DNA from: Candidatus Brachythrix odensensis | GTDB lineage: Bacteria > Chloroflexota > Anaerolineae > J036 > Brachytrichaceae | Assembly (NCBI GenBank): GCA_016714465.1 | Contig: JADKDT010000001.1 | Coordinates: 1-64,000, forward strand | DNA: 64,000 bases | Reading direction: 5' to 3' | Shown: positions 1 through 7,461 of the stretch, piece by piece | Layout of the letters: each line of letters opens with the position of its first letter | Position numbering within the stretch: the stretch's first letter is position 1 | Position numbers and translations under genes: made by a program | Notes under the pieces: generated by a model | What the model was told of the DNA's origin: nothing | The model's database searches: none | The model's input: the letters and a program-made list of their open reading frames with translations, nothing else

Positions 1-705
1 GTCATTGATCCCGCCCCAGTCCGACATGACGAAGCCCGCAAAACCCCAGGCCCGGCGCAGGATCCCGGTCAGGAGCTCGGCGTGCTCGGAGGCATGAATT
101 CCGTTCACGAGGTTGTAGGCGCTCATGACTGTCCAGGGCTGGGCCTCGCGCACGGCGATCTCAAAGGCCGGCAGGTAGATCTCGTGCAGGGTCCGGGCGT
201 CGAGATCGGAGCTGGTCGACATCCGGAAAGTCTCCTGGCTGTTGACGGCGAAGTGCTTGAGCGAGGTTCCGACGCCTTCGCTCTGAACGCCCTCGATATA
301 GGCCGCCGCCAGGCGCCCGGCCAGGAGCGGGTCCTCCGAGAAATACTCGAAGTTGCGGCCGCCGAGCGGCGAGCGTTTGATGTTGATTCCTGGCCCAAGG
401 ACGATCTGCACGTCGGCCGCCTGGGCTTCGCGCCCGAGTGCGGCTCCGACTTCCCGAATCAGATCCCGATCCCAGGTCGCGGCAAGGGCCGGCGCGGTCG
501 GGAAGCAAGTGGCCGGCAATCCTTCGATGGATCCCCCGACCATCTTGCGCAGCCCGTGCGGGCCATCCGAAACGGCAATGGACGGCACGCCCAGGCGCGG
601 GATGGCGTGGGTGCGCCAGGCGCCGTCCCCGGAAAGCAGGAGAGCCTGCTCCTCGACCGTCATCTGCGCGACCAGGCGCTTCGCCTCTTCAAAATAGAAA
701 TCCAT
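1..705 (-). CDS. Glycoside hydrolase family 3 beta-glucosidase-like enzyme, N-terminal part (runs off window)
   Basis: The first 235 codons of a GH3 glycosidase are present; the rest lies beyond the left edge. GH3 enzymes hydrolyse terminal beta-linked glucose or xylose from oligosaccharides. Visible family hallmarks are SDGPHG (46-51), the NFEYFSEDP block (118-126), the KH pair (150-151) and the nucleophile Asp229 in VMSDWGG. There is no obvious signal peptide, so a cytoplasmic enzyme is likely. The start ATG at 705 is preceded by GGAGA about 6 nt upstream. It lies 71 nt downstream of an esterase gene on the same strand, which suggests a plant-polysaccharide (xylan or beta-glucan) degradation operon. 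No frameshift is seen in this part. Exact substrate cannot be told. Confidence 0.93.
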   Translation of the reverse strand, partial: MDFYFEEAKRLVAQMTVEEQALLLSGDGAWRTHAIPRLGVPSIAVSDGPHGLRKMVGGSIEGLPATCFPTAPALAATWDRDLIREVGAALGREAQAADVQIVLGPGINIKRSPLGGRNFEYFSEDPLLAGRLAAAYIEGVQSEGVGTSLKHFAVNSQETFRMSTSSDLDARTLHEIYLPAFEIAVREAQPWTVMSAYNLVNGIHASEHAELLTGILRRAWGFAGFVMSDWGGIND

Positions 706-776
706 CGTGTCTCCAGTGTATCGCCGCGGTCGTTCTGATCGCGTCGAAATCGGAACTGATGCGCCCAGGTTCAGGC

Positions 777-1850
777 TCACTTTGCCGGCGCGAGATTGCG
801 CTGCAGGAAGTCGTAAGCCCTGCGTCCGCTGATCTGGTGTCGACCTTCGAAGTAATCCGTCGCGAGCGCGTCCCGCGCCCCAAATACAGCATAGGCAGCA
901 CGAGCCTTGGCGACGCTGGCGCGCACGGCGCGGAGCGGAAAGATCGGATCGCGGTTGCCTGCCTCCACCAGCATGGGCCGCGGCGCAATCAGGCCGGCAA
1001 GGTCATACATCTCTCCGAACTCCGCCAACCCGGGCACGTAGTTGCAGGCGCAATGCGACATGGCGAGGATGCTGTCGCGGAAGGTCGAGAAGTAACCGCT
1101 GACCACGCACGCGCGAATGCGCGGGTCAAGACAGGTGGAGAAGAAGGTGTGCATGCCGCCACCGGATATTCCCATCGCGCCCAGGCGGCTGGTATCAAGA
1201 TCCCGCCGCGTTTCCAGATAGTCGACCAGGCGCAAGCCATCGTGGGCGCGCAGTCCGACCACGGAAATGCCAAGGTGAAACGCCAGCATGGCCGTGTGCT
1301 GACAGGTTGACGGGGTCGGTTGGCCCAGCAGGGTGTTCAAGTAGGAAAAGTCCGTCTGTCGTTCGCCGAAACACGAAATCTCCGGGGCGGCCACCGCAAA
1401 TCCCGCCCTGCACAGGGCCACCCCAAAGTCCTTGTGGTATCCATCCGGCGTGTTTCGTTCCTGGCCGTCCTCCCACAAGCCGACAATGTCCTTCGCCCCA
1501 TATCCGTGGCCGTGAAACGCCAGCACGACGGGCAGCGGCCCCGGAACCTGCCGGGGCAGGAGCATGTAGACGTGCATCAGGGTGTCTGGGCCGGTGCGGA
1601 GAAGAATCTTCTGGCGAACATAGTCGCCCTTGTCGACCTCGTCGATCACCCGGGCGCGCGGGGCAGCGGCGGGGATCTTGCTGAGCCCAATCCGTTGTGC
1701 GAGGGCCAGTCGGGTTCTGGTCTGCCATGCCCGGGCCGACGCCGCGTCGGTTGCATCGAAGCGATGGGGCGCCTTGTCGGGCCGGCGCAGGCGCCACAAC
1801 GCCGTGGACGGCTGCAGGTCTTTGCTTTTCTCAGGCGTTGATATGGGCAT
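777..1850 (-). CDS. Alpha/beta hydrolase, acetyl xylan esterase / dienelactone hydrolase-like
   Basis: A 357-residue alpha/beta hydrolase resembling the Abhydrolase_7 / AXE1-like group, which removes acyl groups from polysaccharides or small esters. The oxyanion-region HGHG is at 113-116, the nucleophile elbow GISGG at 227-231 gives Ser229, Asp301 (GNRDP) is the likely acid, and His338 (EGRHQ) completes the triad. No signal peptide is visible, so it probably acts inside the cell on imported oligomers. It precedes the GH3 gene on the same strand with a 71-nt gap and is likely its operon partner. A weak purine-rich sequence (GAAAGGA) lies about 13 nt before the ATG. The esterase fold is clear; the acetyl-xylan specificity is inferred only from the neighbour. 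Confidence 0.85.
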   Translation of the reverse strand: MPISTPEKSKDLQPSTALWRLRRPDKAPHRFDATDAASARAWQTRTRLALAQRIGLSKIPAAAPRARVIDEVDKGDYVRQKILLRTGPDTLMHVYMLLPRQVPGPLPVVLAFHGHGYGAKDIVGLWEDGQERNTPDGYHKDFGVALCRAGFAVAAPEISCFGERQTDFSYLNTLLGQPTPSTCQHTAMLAFHLGISVVGLRAHDGLRLVDYLETRRDLDTSRLGAMGISGGGMHTFFSTCLDPRIRACVVSGYFSTFRDSILAMSHCACNYVPGLAEFGEMYDLAGLIAPRPMLVEAGNRDPIFPLRAVRASVAKARAAYAVFGARDALATDYFEGRHQISGRRAYDFLQRNLAPAK

Positions 1851-1962
1851 GGGTGTTATTGCTGTCCTTTCTGAAGGCCGACACTAAATTCTATCTGCCT
1901 CAACCTCCAGTTTCCAGGGGCTGGCCCGCTGTCGTGTTTCTAGAAGTCATCCCAAAAGTCAT

Positions 1963-2011
1963 TGGCGAGATCAGCATCCCCGCGCGAAGCGCGGGGATGC
2001 TGATCTCGCCA
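1963..2011. repeat. Family-A palindromic element, copy 1
   Basis: A 23-bp perfect stem with a GAA loop (core CCCCGCGCGAAGCGCGGGG) sits between divergently transcribed genes, so it is upstream of both and cannot be a 3' terminator for either. Outer flank GAAGTCATCCCA about 20 nt left of the stem is shared with copies at 17.9 and 34.6 kb. A T-run follows on the plus strand. Confidence 0.85.
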
Positions 2012-2090
2012 GATGTTTTTAGGACGGCCTCTGGAACGACTTCTCGCCTGCGGACAAACTCCGATAGACTTGCGGCCCTCAGGAGGATCA

Positions 2091-3302
2091 ATGACTTCGA
2101 TGTCCGTTGACACGATCAAAGCCAACAACGAGCGCCTGAAGCGCTATCAGGCCCTCGAGACCCACGCCGCCAAGCTGATCGGCGGCTGGCTGCCCGGGGT
2201 GGCGCGCTGGGAGATCAAGAAGCAACTCGGCTACCACCTGTGGGAGGACCTTAAGCACAGCCAGCTCCTGCGGACGCGGCTGTGGGAGCTGCGGATCAAC
2301 ACGCCCGATCGCGATCTCGACCCTGGCCTGGCCGAGGCCATCGAGCGCCTGGCTGTCGCCCAGCACGACTATGAGGCGATTGCCGGGATCTACCTCGCCT
2401 TGAAGACCGAGCTGCTGGCCGCCTACCGGCGCTATGCGGCAAACACGTATCAGGTCTACGATCACCCGAGCGTGATCGCCCTGAATGCCATCATCCCCGG
2501 CCTGGCCGCTCAGGTCGAGTGGGCGAATCGGGTCGTCAGGGAGCTGGCGGACACGGGCGATAAGCGCCGGAATGTCCAACGCTGGTTGACTTACGCTGGA
2601 GACGTGGTCGCCGCCATCGGCGGGGTCGACGGCGATCAACCTCGCGCCGGGTTCCCGGTCCCGCCGCCGGGATACGCGACCCTGCTGCCCTTCTCGGAGG
2701 CCCGGCGCGACGAGCGCTTCACCATCCAGGTAACCGGCGCCCCCATCCCGGATGAGGCGGACAACATGGGCTGGCTGCTCTGGCAGTTCTCGAATTACAC
2801 CCAGGAAATGCAGGCCGCCGAGACGCTCGCGACGGTGATGGGGGAGGCCAAAGGGATGGAGTGGGAGTTCTACTTCGACATCGCCCGCCACTGCTGGGAT
2901 GAGGTCCGGCACGTCGAGCTGGGCGAGACGCGCCTGGGCCAGCTCGGCCATACCGTCACCGATTTTCCGTGCTCGGTCGGCAGCTATGGCTGGCGTCAGT
3001 TGTTCAATCCGCTGATCCGTTACTGCGCCCTGACCTACATCATCGAGGCCGATTCGTTCAAACTCAAACACAGCAGCTACCAGCGTTACGTGGCGCTGAA
3101 CGATACCGAGTCCGCCCAGTCGATCATGTACGACATCATGGACGAAACCATGCATGTGCGCTTTGGGCAGAAGTGGGTGCCGCGGCTGATGGAGCGCTAT
3201 CAGTATCCCGGCGAACTGCAGGCGTTGATCGATGAGTGCCGCGGGATTGTGGCCACCCACGCCGTCTCGCCCGCCCAGCGCATGGCGGCGCTCGCGAAAT
3301 AG
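2091..3302 (+). CDS. Ferritin-like (DUF455-type) putative diiron protein
   Basis: A 403-residue mostly helical protein. The start at 2091 is chosen because AGGAGG lies 4 nt before it; an in-frame upstream ATG lacks a ribosome site and runs through the hairpin element. Two ExxH motifs typical of four-helix ferritin-like carboxylate-bridged iron proteins are visible: DEVRH (270-274) and DETMH (351-355), with further conserved acids in EMQAAET (239-245) and IIEAD (317-321). This fits the DUF455/ferritin-like group, whose reaction is not established. It stands alone, followed by a strong hairpin and then an SDR gene. An oxidase or oxygenase role is possible but not supported beyond the metal-binding pattern. 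Confidence 0.75.
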   Translation: MTSMSVDTIKANNERLKRYQALETHAAKLIGGWLPGVARWEIKKQLGYHLWEDLKHSQLLRTRLWELRINTPDRDLDPGLAEAIERLAVAQHDYEAIAGIYLALKTELLAAYRRYAANTYQVYDHPSVIALNAIIPGLAAQVEWANRVVRELADTGDKRRNVQRWLTYAGDVVAAIGGVDGDQPRAGFPVPPPGYATLLPFSEARRDERFTIQVTGAPIPDEADNMGWLLWQFSNYTQEMQAAETLATVMGEAKGMEWEFYFDIARHCWDEVRHVELGETRLGQLGHTVTDFPCSVGSYGWRQLFNPLIRYCALTYIIEADSFKLKHSSYQRYVALNDTESAQSIMYDIMDETMHVRFGQKWVPRLMERYQYPGELQALIDECRGIVATHAVSPAQRMAALAK

Positions 3303-3319
3303 CGGGGCCAAAATCACGC

Positions 3320-3362
3320 TGAGGCGCGACACCTCCGGCGAAGCCGGAGGTGTCGCGCCTCA
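3320..3362. terminator. Perfect GAA-loop hairpin downstream of the DUF455 gene
   Basis: A 20-bp perfect stem with a GAA triloop (centre CCGGCGAAGCCGG) begins 17 nt after the stop codon and ends 21 nt before the next ATG. There is no U-run, so it is not a textbook intrinsic terminator; it may be a transcript 3' end or a member of the window's GCGNAGC hairpin family. Confidence 0.6.
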
Positions 3363-3383
3363 ATTCCACCGGGAGGGTTCCAC

Positions 3384-4154
3384 ATGGCAAAGCTGACAGG
3401 TCGGACCGCGCTGGTCACCGGCGCCGCGATGGGCATTGGCCGGGCGACGGCGCTCGCGCTGGCGCGCGAGGGGGCGGCCGTGGTCGTCGCCGACATTGAT
3501 GACGCGGCGGGTGCCGCCGTCGTGGCGGAGATCATTGCGTTGGGCGGCGCCGCGGCGTATTGCCACGCCGACGTGTCGGTCACCGCCGATGTGGCGGCCG
3601 CGGTCGCGCTGGCCGTCGAGCGCTTTGGCGGGCTGAACATCCTGGTGAACAACGCCGCCCAGGCCATCGCCGGCAGTGTGACCGAGATGGATGAAGCGAC
3701 CTGGCACCGCGTCCTGGATCTGAACCTGACCAGCGTGTGGCGGGGGATGAAGTACGCCATCCCGCGCATGATCGCCGCCGGCGGCGGATCGATCATCAGC
3801 ATCAGCTCAGTCCAATCGCTGTTGGGTTTCAAGGGTTGGTCGGGCTATGCGGCCTCCAAGGGCGGCATCAACGCCCTCACCCAGCAGGCCGCGGTTGACT
3901 ACGCGCCCTACAAGATTCGGGTCAACGCGATCGCGCCGGGGACGATCATGACCCCGATGAATACGCGCGTTTTCGCGTCGGTGAAGGACCCTGAAGCGCT
4001 GAAGGCCAGTTGGAACGAGATGCATGCGCTGGGACGCTTTGGCGAGCCCGAAGAGGTTGCGGCGGCGGTGGTTTTTCTTGCCTCCGACGATGCCTCCTTC
4101 ATCACCGGCGAAGTGTTGCGCATCGACGCTGGCGCGACCATCCTGGGCGGGTAA
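3384..4154 (+). CDS. SDR-family NAD(P)-dependent oxidoreductase
   Basis: A 256-residue classical short-chain dehydrogenase/reductase. The dinucleotide-binding TGAAMGIG is at 12-19, NNAA at 89-92, catalytic Ser near 142, and the YxxxK pair is Tyr155/Lys159 (YAASK). Asp37 at the end of beta-2 (VVADIDD) favours NAD(H) over NADP(H). The C-terminal region has FITGEVLRIDAG, typical of the 3-oxoacyl-ACP reductase / glucose dehydrogenase-like branch. A GGGAGG sequence lies upstream of the ATG. The substrate cannot be predicted: the family covers sugars, polyols and acyl chains. The next gene on this strand is a hydroxyacid dehydrogenase, so both may act in the same oxidative pathway, but a 189-nt gap with an inverted repeat separates them. 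Confidence 0.9.
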   Translation: MAKLTGRTALVTGAAMGIGRATALALAREGAAVVVADIDDAAGAAVVAEIIALGGAAAYCHADVSVTADVAAAVALAVERFGGLNILVNNAAQAIAGSVTEMDEATWHRVLDLNLTSVWRGMKYAIPRMIAAGGGSIISISSVQSLLGFKGWSGYAASKGGINALTQQAAVDYAPYKIRVNAIAPGTIMTPMNTRVFASVKDPEALKASWNEMHALGRFGEPEEVAAAVVFLASDDASFITGEVLRIDAGATILGG

Positions 4155-4204
4155 AGCGAATTCAGCATGCAGGAGAAACTAATCGGGCCCATCTCGAGAA
4201 AAGG

Positions 4205-4324
4205 AAATCGGCGTGAATCGGCGTAATCTGCGGATAGATTCCGTGAAGAAGCGGCGGCCGTCCTTGGAACAACACGGACTTTCTGGGGTATTTGTCCGCA
4301 GATTACGCAGATTCGCGCCGATTT
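4205..4324. repeat. Imperfect 32-bp inverted repeat flanking a 56-bp spacer
   Basis: The arms 4205-4236 and 4293-4324 match at 29 of 32 positions. Each contains the string GCGTAATCTGCGGA, a motif I recognise as a dispersed intergenic repeat type in several bacterial phyla. The right arm ends 20 nt before the next start codon. It could be a non-autonomous element or a very long hairpin in the leader of the dehydrogenase gene. Confidence 0.7.
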
Positions 4325-4343
4325 AACAGAATTGGGGTGAGGA

Positions 4344-5297
4344 ATGTCCGTTAGAATGGAAATCGCAATTCCGGATGATTACCAGGGCGTTGTTCGGCAG
4401 CTGGCCTGCTTTTCGAAGCTCGGCGGACACACGGTCACGATCTACACCGACACGGTCAAGGATCTCGATGCGTTGGCCGCCCGGCTGGCCCCGGCGGAAG
4501 TGCTCGTCCTCATCCGCGAACGCACCGTCATCAGCGACGCGCTGCTCGCTCGATTGCCGCGATTGCGCATGATCAGCCAGACCGGCAAGGGTGCCGCCCA
4601 CATTGACCTGGAGGCCTGCGCCCGGCGCGGCATCACGGTGGCGACCGGGACGGGCTCGCCGTATGCTCCGGCCGAGTTGACCTGGGCGCTGCTGCTGGCC
4701 GCGGCCCGGCGCATCCCGCGCGAAGTTGCGGGCTTGAAGGCCGGTGGCTGGCAGTCGACGTTGGGCATGGGCCTGCGTGGGAGGACACTGGGGATCTGGG
4801 GCTACGGCAAGATCGGCCAGGTGGTGGCCGGGTATGGGCGCGCGTTTGGGATGACGGTCCTGGCCTGGGGACGTGCGGGCTCGCTGGCCCGGGCGCAGGC
4901 GGATGGGTTCGAGACCGCGGCCAGCCCCGAGGAGCTGCTGGCCCGTTCGGATGCGCTGTCACTGCATGTCAAATTGACGCCTGACACTCGCGGCCTGGTC
5001 ACGGCCGCCCATCTGGCGTTGATGAAGCCTGAGGCGATCCTGGTCAACACCAGCCGGGCCGAGTTGATCGCGCCGGGGGCGCTGGCCGCCGCCCTGAAGG
5101 CGGGCCGGCCGGGCTTCGCGGCGGTGGATGTCTACGAGGACGAGCCCGTGCTTGGCGCCGCGCACCCACTGCTCGCCCTGGAGAATGCCCTGTGCACCCC
5201 GCATCTGGGCTATGTCGAGCGCGACAGCTACGAACTGTATTTTGGACAGGCGTTTGACAACGTGTTGGCCTGGGTGGCGGGGTTGCGCGTGGAGTAG
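4344..5297 (+). CDS. D-2-hydroxyacid dehydrogenase family protein (SerA-like)
   Basis: A 317-residue NAD-dependent D-isomer-specific 2-hydroxyacid dehydrogenase. The cofactor-binding GYGKIG is at 153-158, and the catalytic set Arg238 (NTSRAE), Glu267 (YEDEP) and His287 (CTPHLG) is complete. It lacks the ACT/ASB domains of long phosphoglycerate dehydrogenases, so it is a short type acting on an unknown 2-oxoacid. The start is set by GGTGAGGA just upstream. Its last codons and stop form the left arm of a loop-free 56-nt palindrome, an unusual arrangement seen at several genes in this window. No operon partner is evident; the next gene has its own promoter. Confidence 0.88.
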   Translation: MSVRMEIAIPDDYQGVVRQLACFSKLGGHTVTIYTDTVKDLDALAARLAPAEVLVLIRERTVISDALLARLPRLRMISQTGKGAAHIDLEACARRGITVATGTGSPYAPAELTWALLLAAARRIPREVAGLKAGGWQSTLGMGLRGRTLGIWGYGKIGQVVAGYGRAFGMTVLAWGRAGSLARAQADGFETAASPEELLARSDALSLHVKLTPDTRGLVTAAHLALMKPEAILVNTSRAELIAPGALAAALKAGRPGFAAVDVYEDEPVLGAAHPLLALENALCTPHLGYVERDSYELYFGQAFDNVLAWVAGLRVE

Positions 5298-5335
5298 GGG
5301 CGGGTCGCGACCCGCCCCTACTCCACGCGCAACCC
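5280..5335. terminator. Loop-free 56-nt perfect palindrome containing the dehydrogenase stop codon
   Basis: The symmetry centre is at 5307/5308 (GTCGCGAC) and all 28 pairs match. The left arm contains the final codons and TAG of the dehydrogenase gene. No U-run follows. The palindrome ends directly at the TTGACA of the next promoter. Confidence 0.7.
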
Positions 5336-5364
5336 TTGACAGCCTCCCAGTGTTCTGTTATCCT
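5336..5364 (+). promoter_or_regulatory. Sigma70-like promoter of the ArsR-DUF2087 gene
   Basis: TTGACA at 5336-5341 is a perfect -35 box. A 17-nt spacer is followed by TATCCT at 5359-5364 as the -10 box, matching consensus at four of six positions. Transcription would begin near 5371 inside the operator palindrome. Confidence 0.75.
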
Positions 5365-5396
5365 ATTATGCGTATTTACGCATAATAGGATAACAG
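5355..5396. promoter_or_regulatory. 42-nt perfect operator palindrome (predicted ArsR-family autoregulatory site)
   Basis: Two 20-nt arms around a 2-nt centre read CTGTTATCCTATTATGCGTA and its exact complement. It is AT-rich in a GC-rich region, covers the -10 box and probable start site, and ends 3 nt before the ATG. A bound dimeric HTH protein would block transcription, so autorepression by the downstream gene product is the likely logic. Because the palindrome fills the leader, there is no ordinary Shine-Dalgarno sequence. Confidence 0.8.
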
Positions 5397-5399
5397 ACC

Positions 5400-6710
5400 A
5401 TGACCTCGCTCACCCTTTCTGTCCGGCCCCCCTTGGCCACGGCCGCCTTCGCCGACGTGCCCGTCCGGAGCGCGCTGCTCAGCCTGTCGCTGTTGACCTC
5501 CCCGCCAGCTCCGGAAGCCGGCGAGCCCGACCCATGGGTGGCCAGCGCCGCCGCCCGGCTCAGCCCGGAGCAGCGCCTGAACAACCGGATTGCCTTTGAG
5601 CGCTTCGGCGGCGCGCTGCTGGCGGTCAAGGATGCGCCGGATATGCCGGCTTGGCTGGAGGCGCTTCAGCACACCCACCCGTCGATGCTGCGTGATCGCT
5701 CGCGCGAGATTCCCGCGGATCTCGACTCGGATGTTGCCCGGGGGGCGGCACCGCTGGCCGCGGACGCCGCCGCGCTGCGGGCCTTTCTCGTCGATCACAT
5801 CAGCGGGCTGTGGACGGCGCATCTGGCGGTCGAGTGGGCGCGGGTCGGCCCGCTCCTGCGGATCGCCCATGACGCCCTCGCCCGCGAACATGCCGGGCTG
5901 CGCGGCACGGCCGCCCAGATCGTCCGGGCGGTACTCAGGCGCGATCTGCCCGACTGGGTTCTGGCCGCCCTCGGCGACGCGCAGACCGTCGTCTTTGTGC
6001 TCTCGCCGCACGCGCCGCTTGAGGTTTCCAGGCTCGGCGAGCCCGGCGTCGCCCATGTCTTCTCCCGCTTCGATCCGGCCATGCTGCGCCAGGCGCCGGT
6101 GCGCCGGGCCGAGGTGCTCGGCCCGCTCAGCGCATTGGCCGATGACACCCGTCTGCGCCTGCTCGAGGCGCTCGCCGCGCGTGGCGAAGCGCGCGGACAG
6201 GATCTCATTGCCGGGGTGGGGGTCAGCCAGCCCAACGTCTCGCGCCATCTGAAGCAGCTTGTGGGCGCGGGGCTGGTCGGAGAACGCCGGGCCGGCGATG
6301 CCAACAAACTGTATCGCCTCAACCCGGGCGGGTTGCGGGCCGTGCTATATAAACTCAATACGGTGCTTGAGCCCGCCAATGCCCGAGCCAGCCTGGCCGA
6401 GACGGATCGGGCCACGGCGATGGCCGCCCATCCGCCCGAGGCGCGCGCTTTTCTCGACGAGGCTGGGCGGGTCACCCACTTTTCCACCAAACGGGCCGAG
6501 CAGAAGCGTGTCCTGGACTACCTGATCGACAAGATCGCGCCGGGGCGGGAGTACACCGAACGCGAGATCACCGCCCTGATCGCGGGCTGGATCGCGCCGG
6601 ATCAGGGGCGCTTTGGGATTGACGCGGTCACCCTGCGCCGGGCGCTGATCGAGGAGAGCGCCCTGCGCCGTACGTCCAACGGGTCGAAGTACTGGCGTGA
6701 AGAGGGTTGA
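5400..6710 (+). CDS. ArsR-family transcriptional regulator with C-terminal DUF2087
   Basis: A 436-residue regulator with three parts: an N-terminal helical region of unknown ligand (about 1-230), an ArsR-type winged helix (about 237-310, LSALADDTRLRLLEALA followed by recognition helix VSQPNVSRHLKQL), and a C-terminal DUF2087 domain (about 350-436, with FSTKRAEQKRVLDYL and the terminal SNGSKYWRE). There is no cysteine cluster of the metal-sensing kind, so the signal is probably not arsenite. The ATG at 5400 directly abuts a 42-nt palindrome that overlaps the promoter, which strongly suggests autoregulation. No plus-strand target follows, since the next gene converges. The regulator class is sure; the ligand and regulon are unknown. 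Confidence 0.85.
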   Translation: MTSLTLSVRPPLATAAFADVPVRSALLSLSLLTSPPAPEAGEPDPWVASAAARLSPEQRLNNRIAFERFGGALLAVKDAPDMPAWLEALQHTHPSMLRDRSREIPADLDSDVARGAAPLAADAAALRAFLVDHISGLWTAHLAVEWARVGPLLRIAHDALAREHAGLRGTAAQIVRAVLRRDLPDWVLAALGDAQTVVFVLSPHAPLEVSRLGEPGVAHVFSRFDPAMLRQAPVRRAEVLGPLSALADDTRLRLLEALAARGEARGQDLIAGVGVSQPNVSRHLKQLVGAGLVGERRAGDANKLYRLNPGGLRAVLYKLNTVLEPANARASLAETDRATAMAAHPPEARAFLDEAGRVTHFSTKRAEQKRVLDYLIDKIAPGREYTEREITALIAGWIAPDQGRFGIDAVTLRRALIEESALRRTSNGSKYWREEG

Positions 6711-6714
6711 TTGA

Positions 6715-6761
6715 GCCGAAGTTGATATTCCCCCGCGGAGCGGGGGAATATCAACTTCGGC
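6715..6761. terminator. Bidirectional hairpin between convergent arsR-like gene and kdpE
   Basis: A 22-bp perfect stem with a GGA loop (CCCCCGCGGAGCGGGGG at the tip) begins 5 nt after one stop codon and ends 5 nt from the other. It is well placed as a shared terminator, although no U-run is present on either strand. Confidence 0.7.
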
Positions 6762-6765
6762 ACAG

Positions 6766-7461
6766 TTACTCCCCTCGCAGGCGGTAACCAACGCCCGACT
6801 CAGTCACAAGATAGCGCGGGTTGTCCGGGTCGGCCTCGATCTTCTTGCGCAACTGCCCAACGTACACTCGCAGGTAGTGGGTCTCCCGCTCGTATTCCGG
6901 CCCCCATATCCCCCGGAGCAACTGGCGGTGGGTGAGGACCTTGCCCAGGTTCTCGGCCAGCATCCGCAACAGGGCGTACTCGGTCTTGGTCAGTTTGATC
7001 GGCGTCTCGTTCAGGGTGACTGCCCGCGCGGCGAAGTCGATCCGCAGCGCGCCCACCTGCGCGCTGCTTGCCTCGGACGCCGGAAGCGTCACGCGCCGGG
7101 CCGCCCGGATGCGGGCCATGAGCTCGCCCACGCTGAACGGCTTGGTGAGGTAGTCGTTGGCGCCCGCATCCAGCATGGCGATCTTGTCGGACTCGCCGTG
7201 GCGGGCCGACAGCGCGATGACGGGCACCCGGCTCCACTCCCGGAGGCGGAGCAGCACCTCGAGGCCGCTGATGTCGGGCAGCCCGATGTCGAGGATGATG
7301 ATTTCTGGACGGAGCATCGCGGCCTGGGTCACCCCATCCGCGCCGGTGGCGACCTCGTGGACGTCATAGCCGTTTGCGTTCAGGCTGACTCGCAGGAAGC
7401 GCCGGATTTCAAGCTCGTCGTCGATGACGAGGGCGATCGGCCGCGGAGGGGCGTCACTCAT
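6766..7461 (-). CDS. kdpE: KdpE, response regulator of the Kdp potassium system
   Basis: A 231-residue OmpR/PhoB-type regulator. The receiver domain (about 8-120) shows the acidic pair Asp14/Asp15, phospho-acceptor Asp58 (ILDIGLPD) and the conserved Lys in LTKPF; the winged-helix DNA-binding domain occupies the C-terminal 100 residues (LRVYVGQLRKKIE, GVGYRL). The start at 7461 is preferred over an upstream in-frame codon because GGAGG lies 8 nt upstream and the ATG overlaps the kdpD stop by 8 nt, as expected for translational coupling. It is the last gene of the kdp operon and should activate it under low potassium or low turgor once phosphorylated by KdpD. Confidence 0.93.
   Translation of the reverse strand: MSDAPPRPIALVIDDELEIRRFLRVSLNANGYDVHEVATGADGVTQAAMLRPEIIILDIGLPDISGLEVLLRLREWSRVPVIALSARHGESDKIAMLDAGANDYLTKPFSVGELMARIRAARRVTLPASEASSAQVGALRIDFAARAVTLNETPIKLTKTEYALLRMLAENLGKVLTHRQLLRGIWGPEYERETHYLRVYVGQLRKKIEADPDNPRYLVTESGVGYRLRGE

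Noticed and set aside
82..738. Open plus-strand frame opposite the GH3 gene
   Set aside because: It is antisense to a gene with clear GH3 catalytic motifs and shows no domain; high GC content keeps antisense frames open. The same applies to long antisense frames over kdpD, kdpB and the giant genes.
2013..2090. Upstream start for the DUF455 gene
   Set aside because: The extension would translate a palindromic element flank and lacks a ribosome site, whereas 2091 has AGGAGG just upstream.
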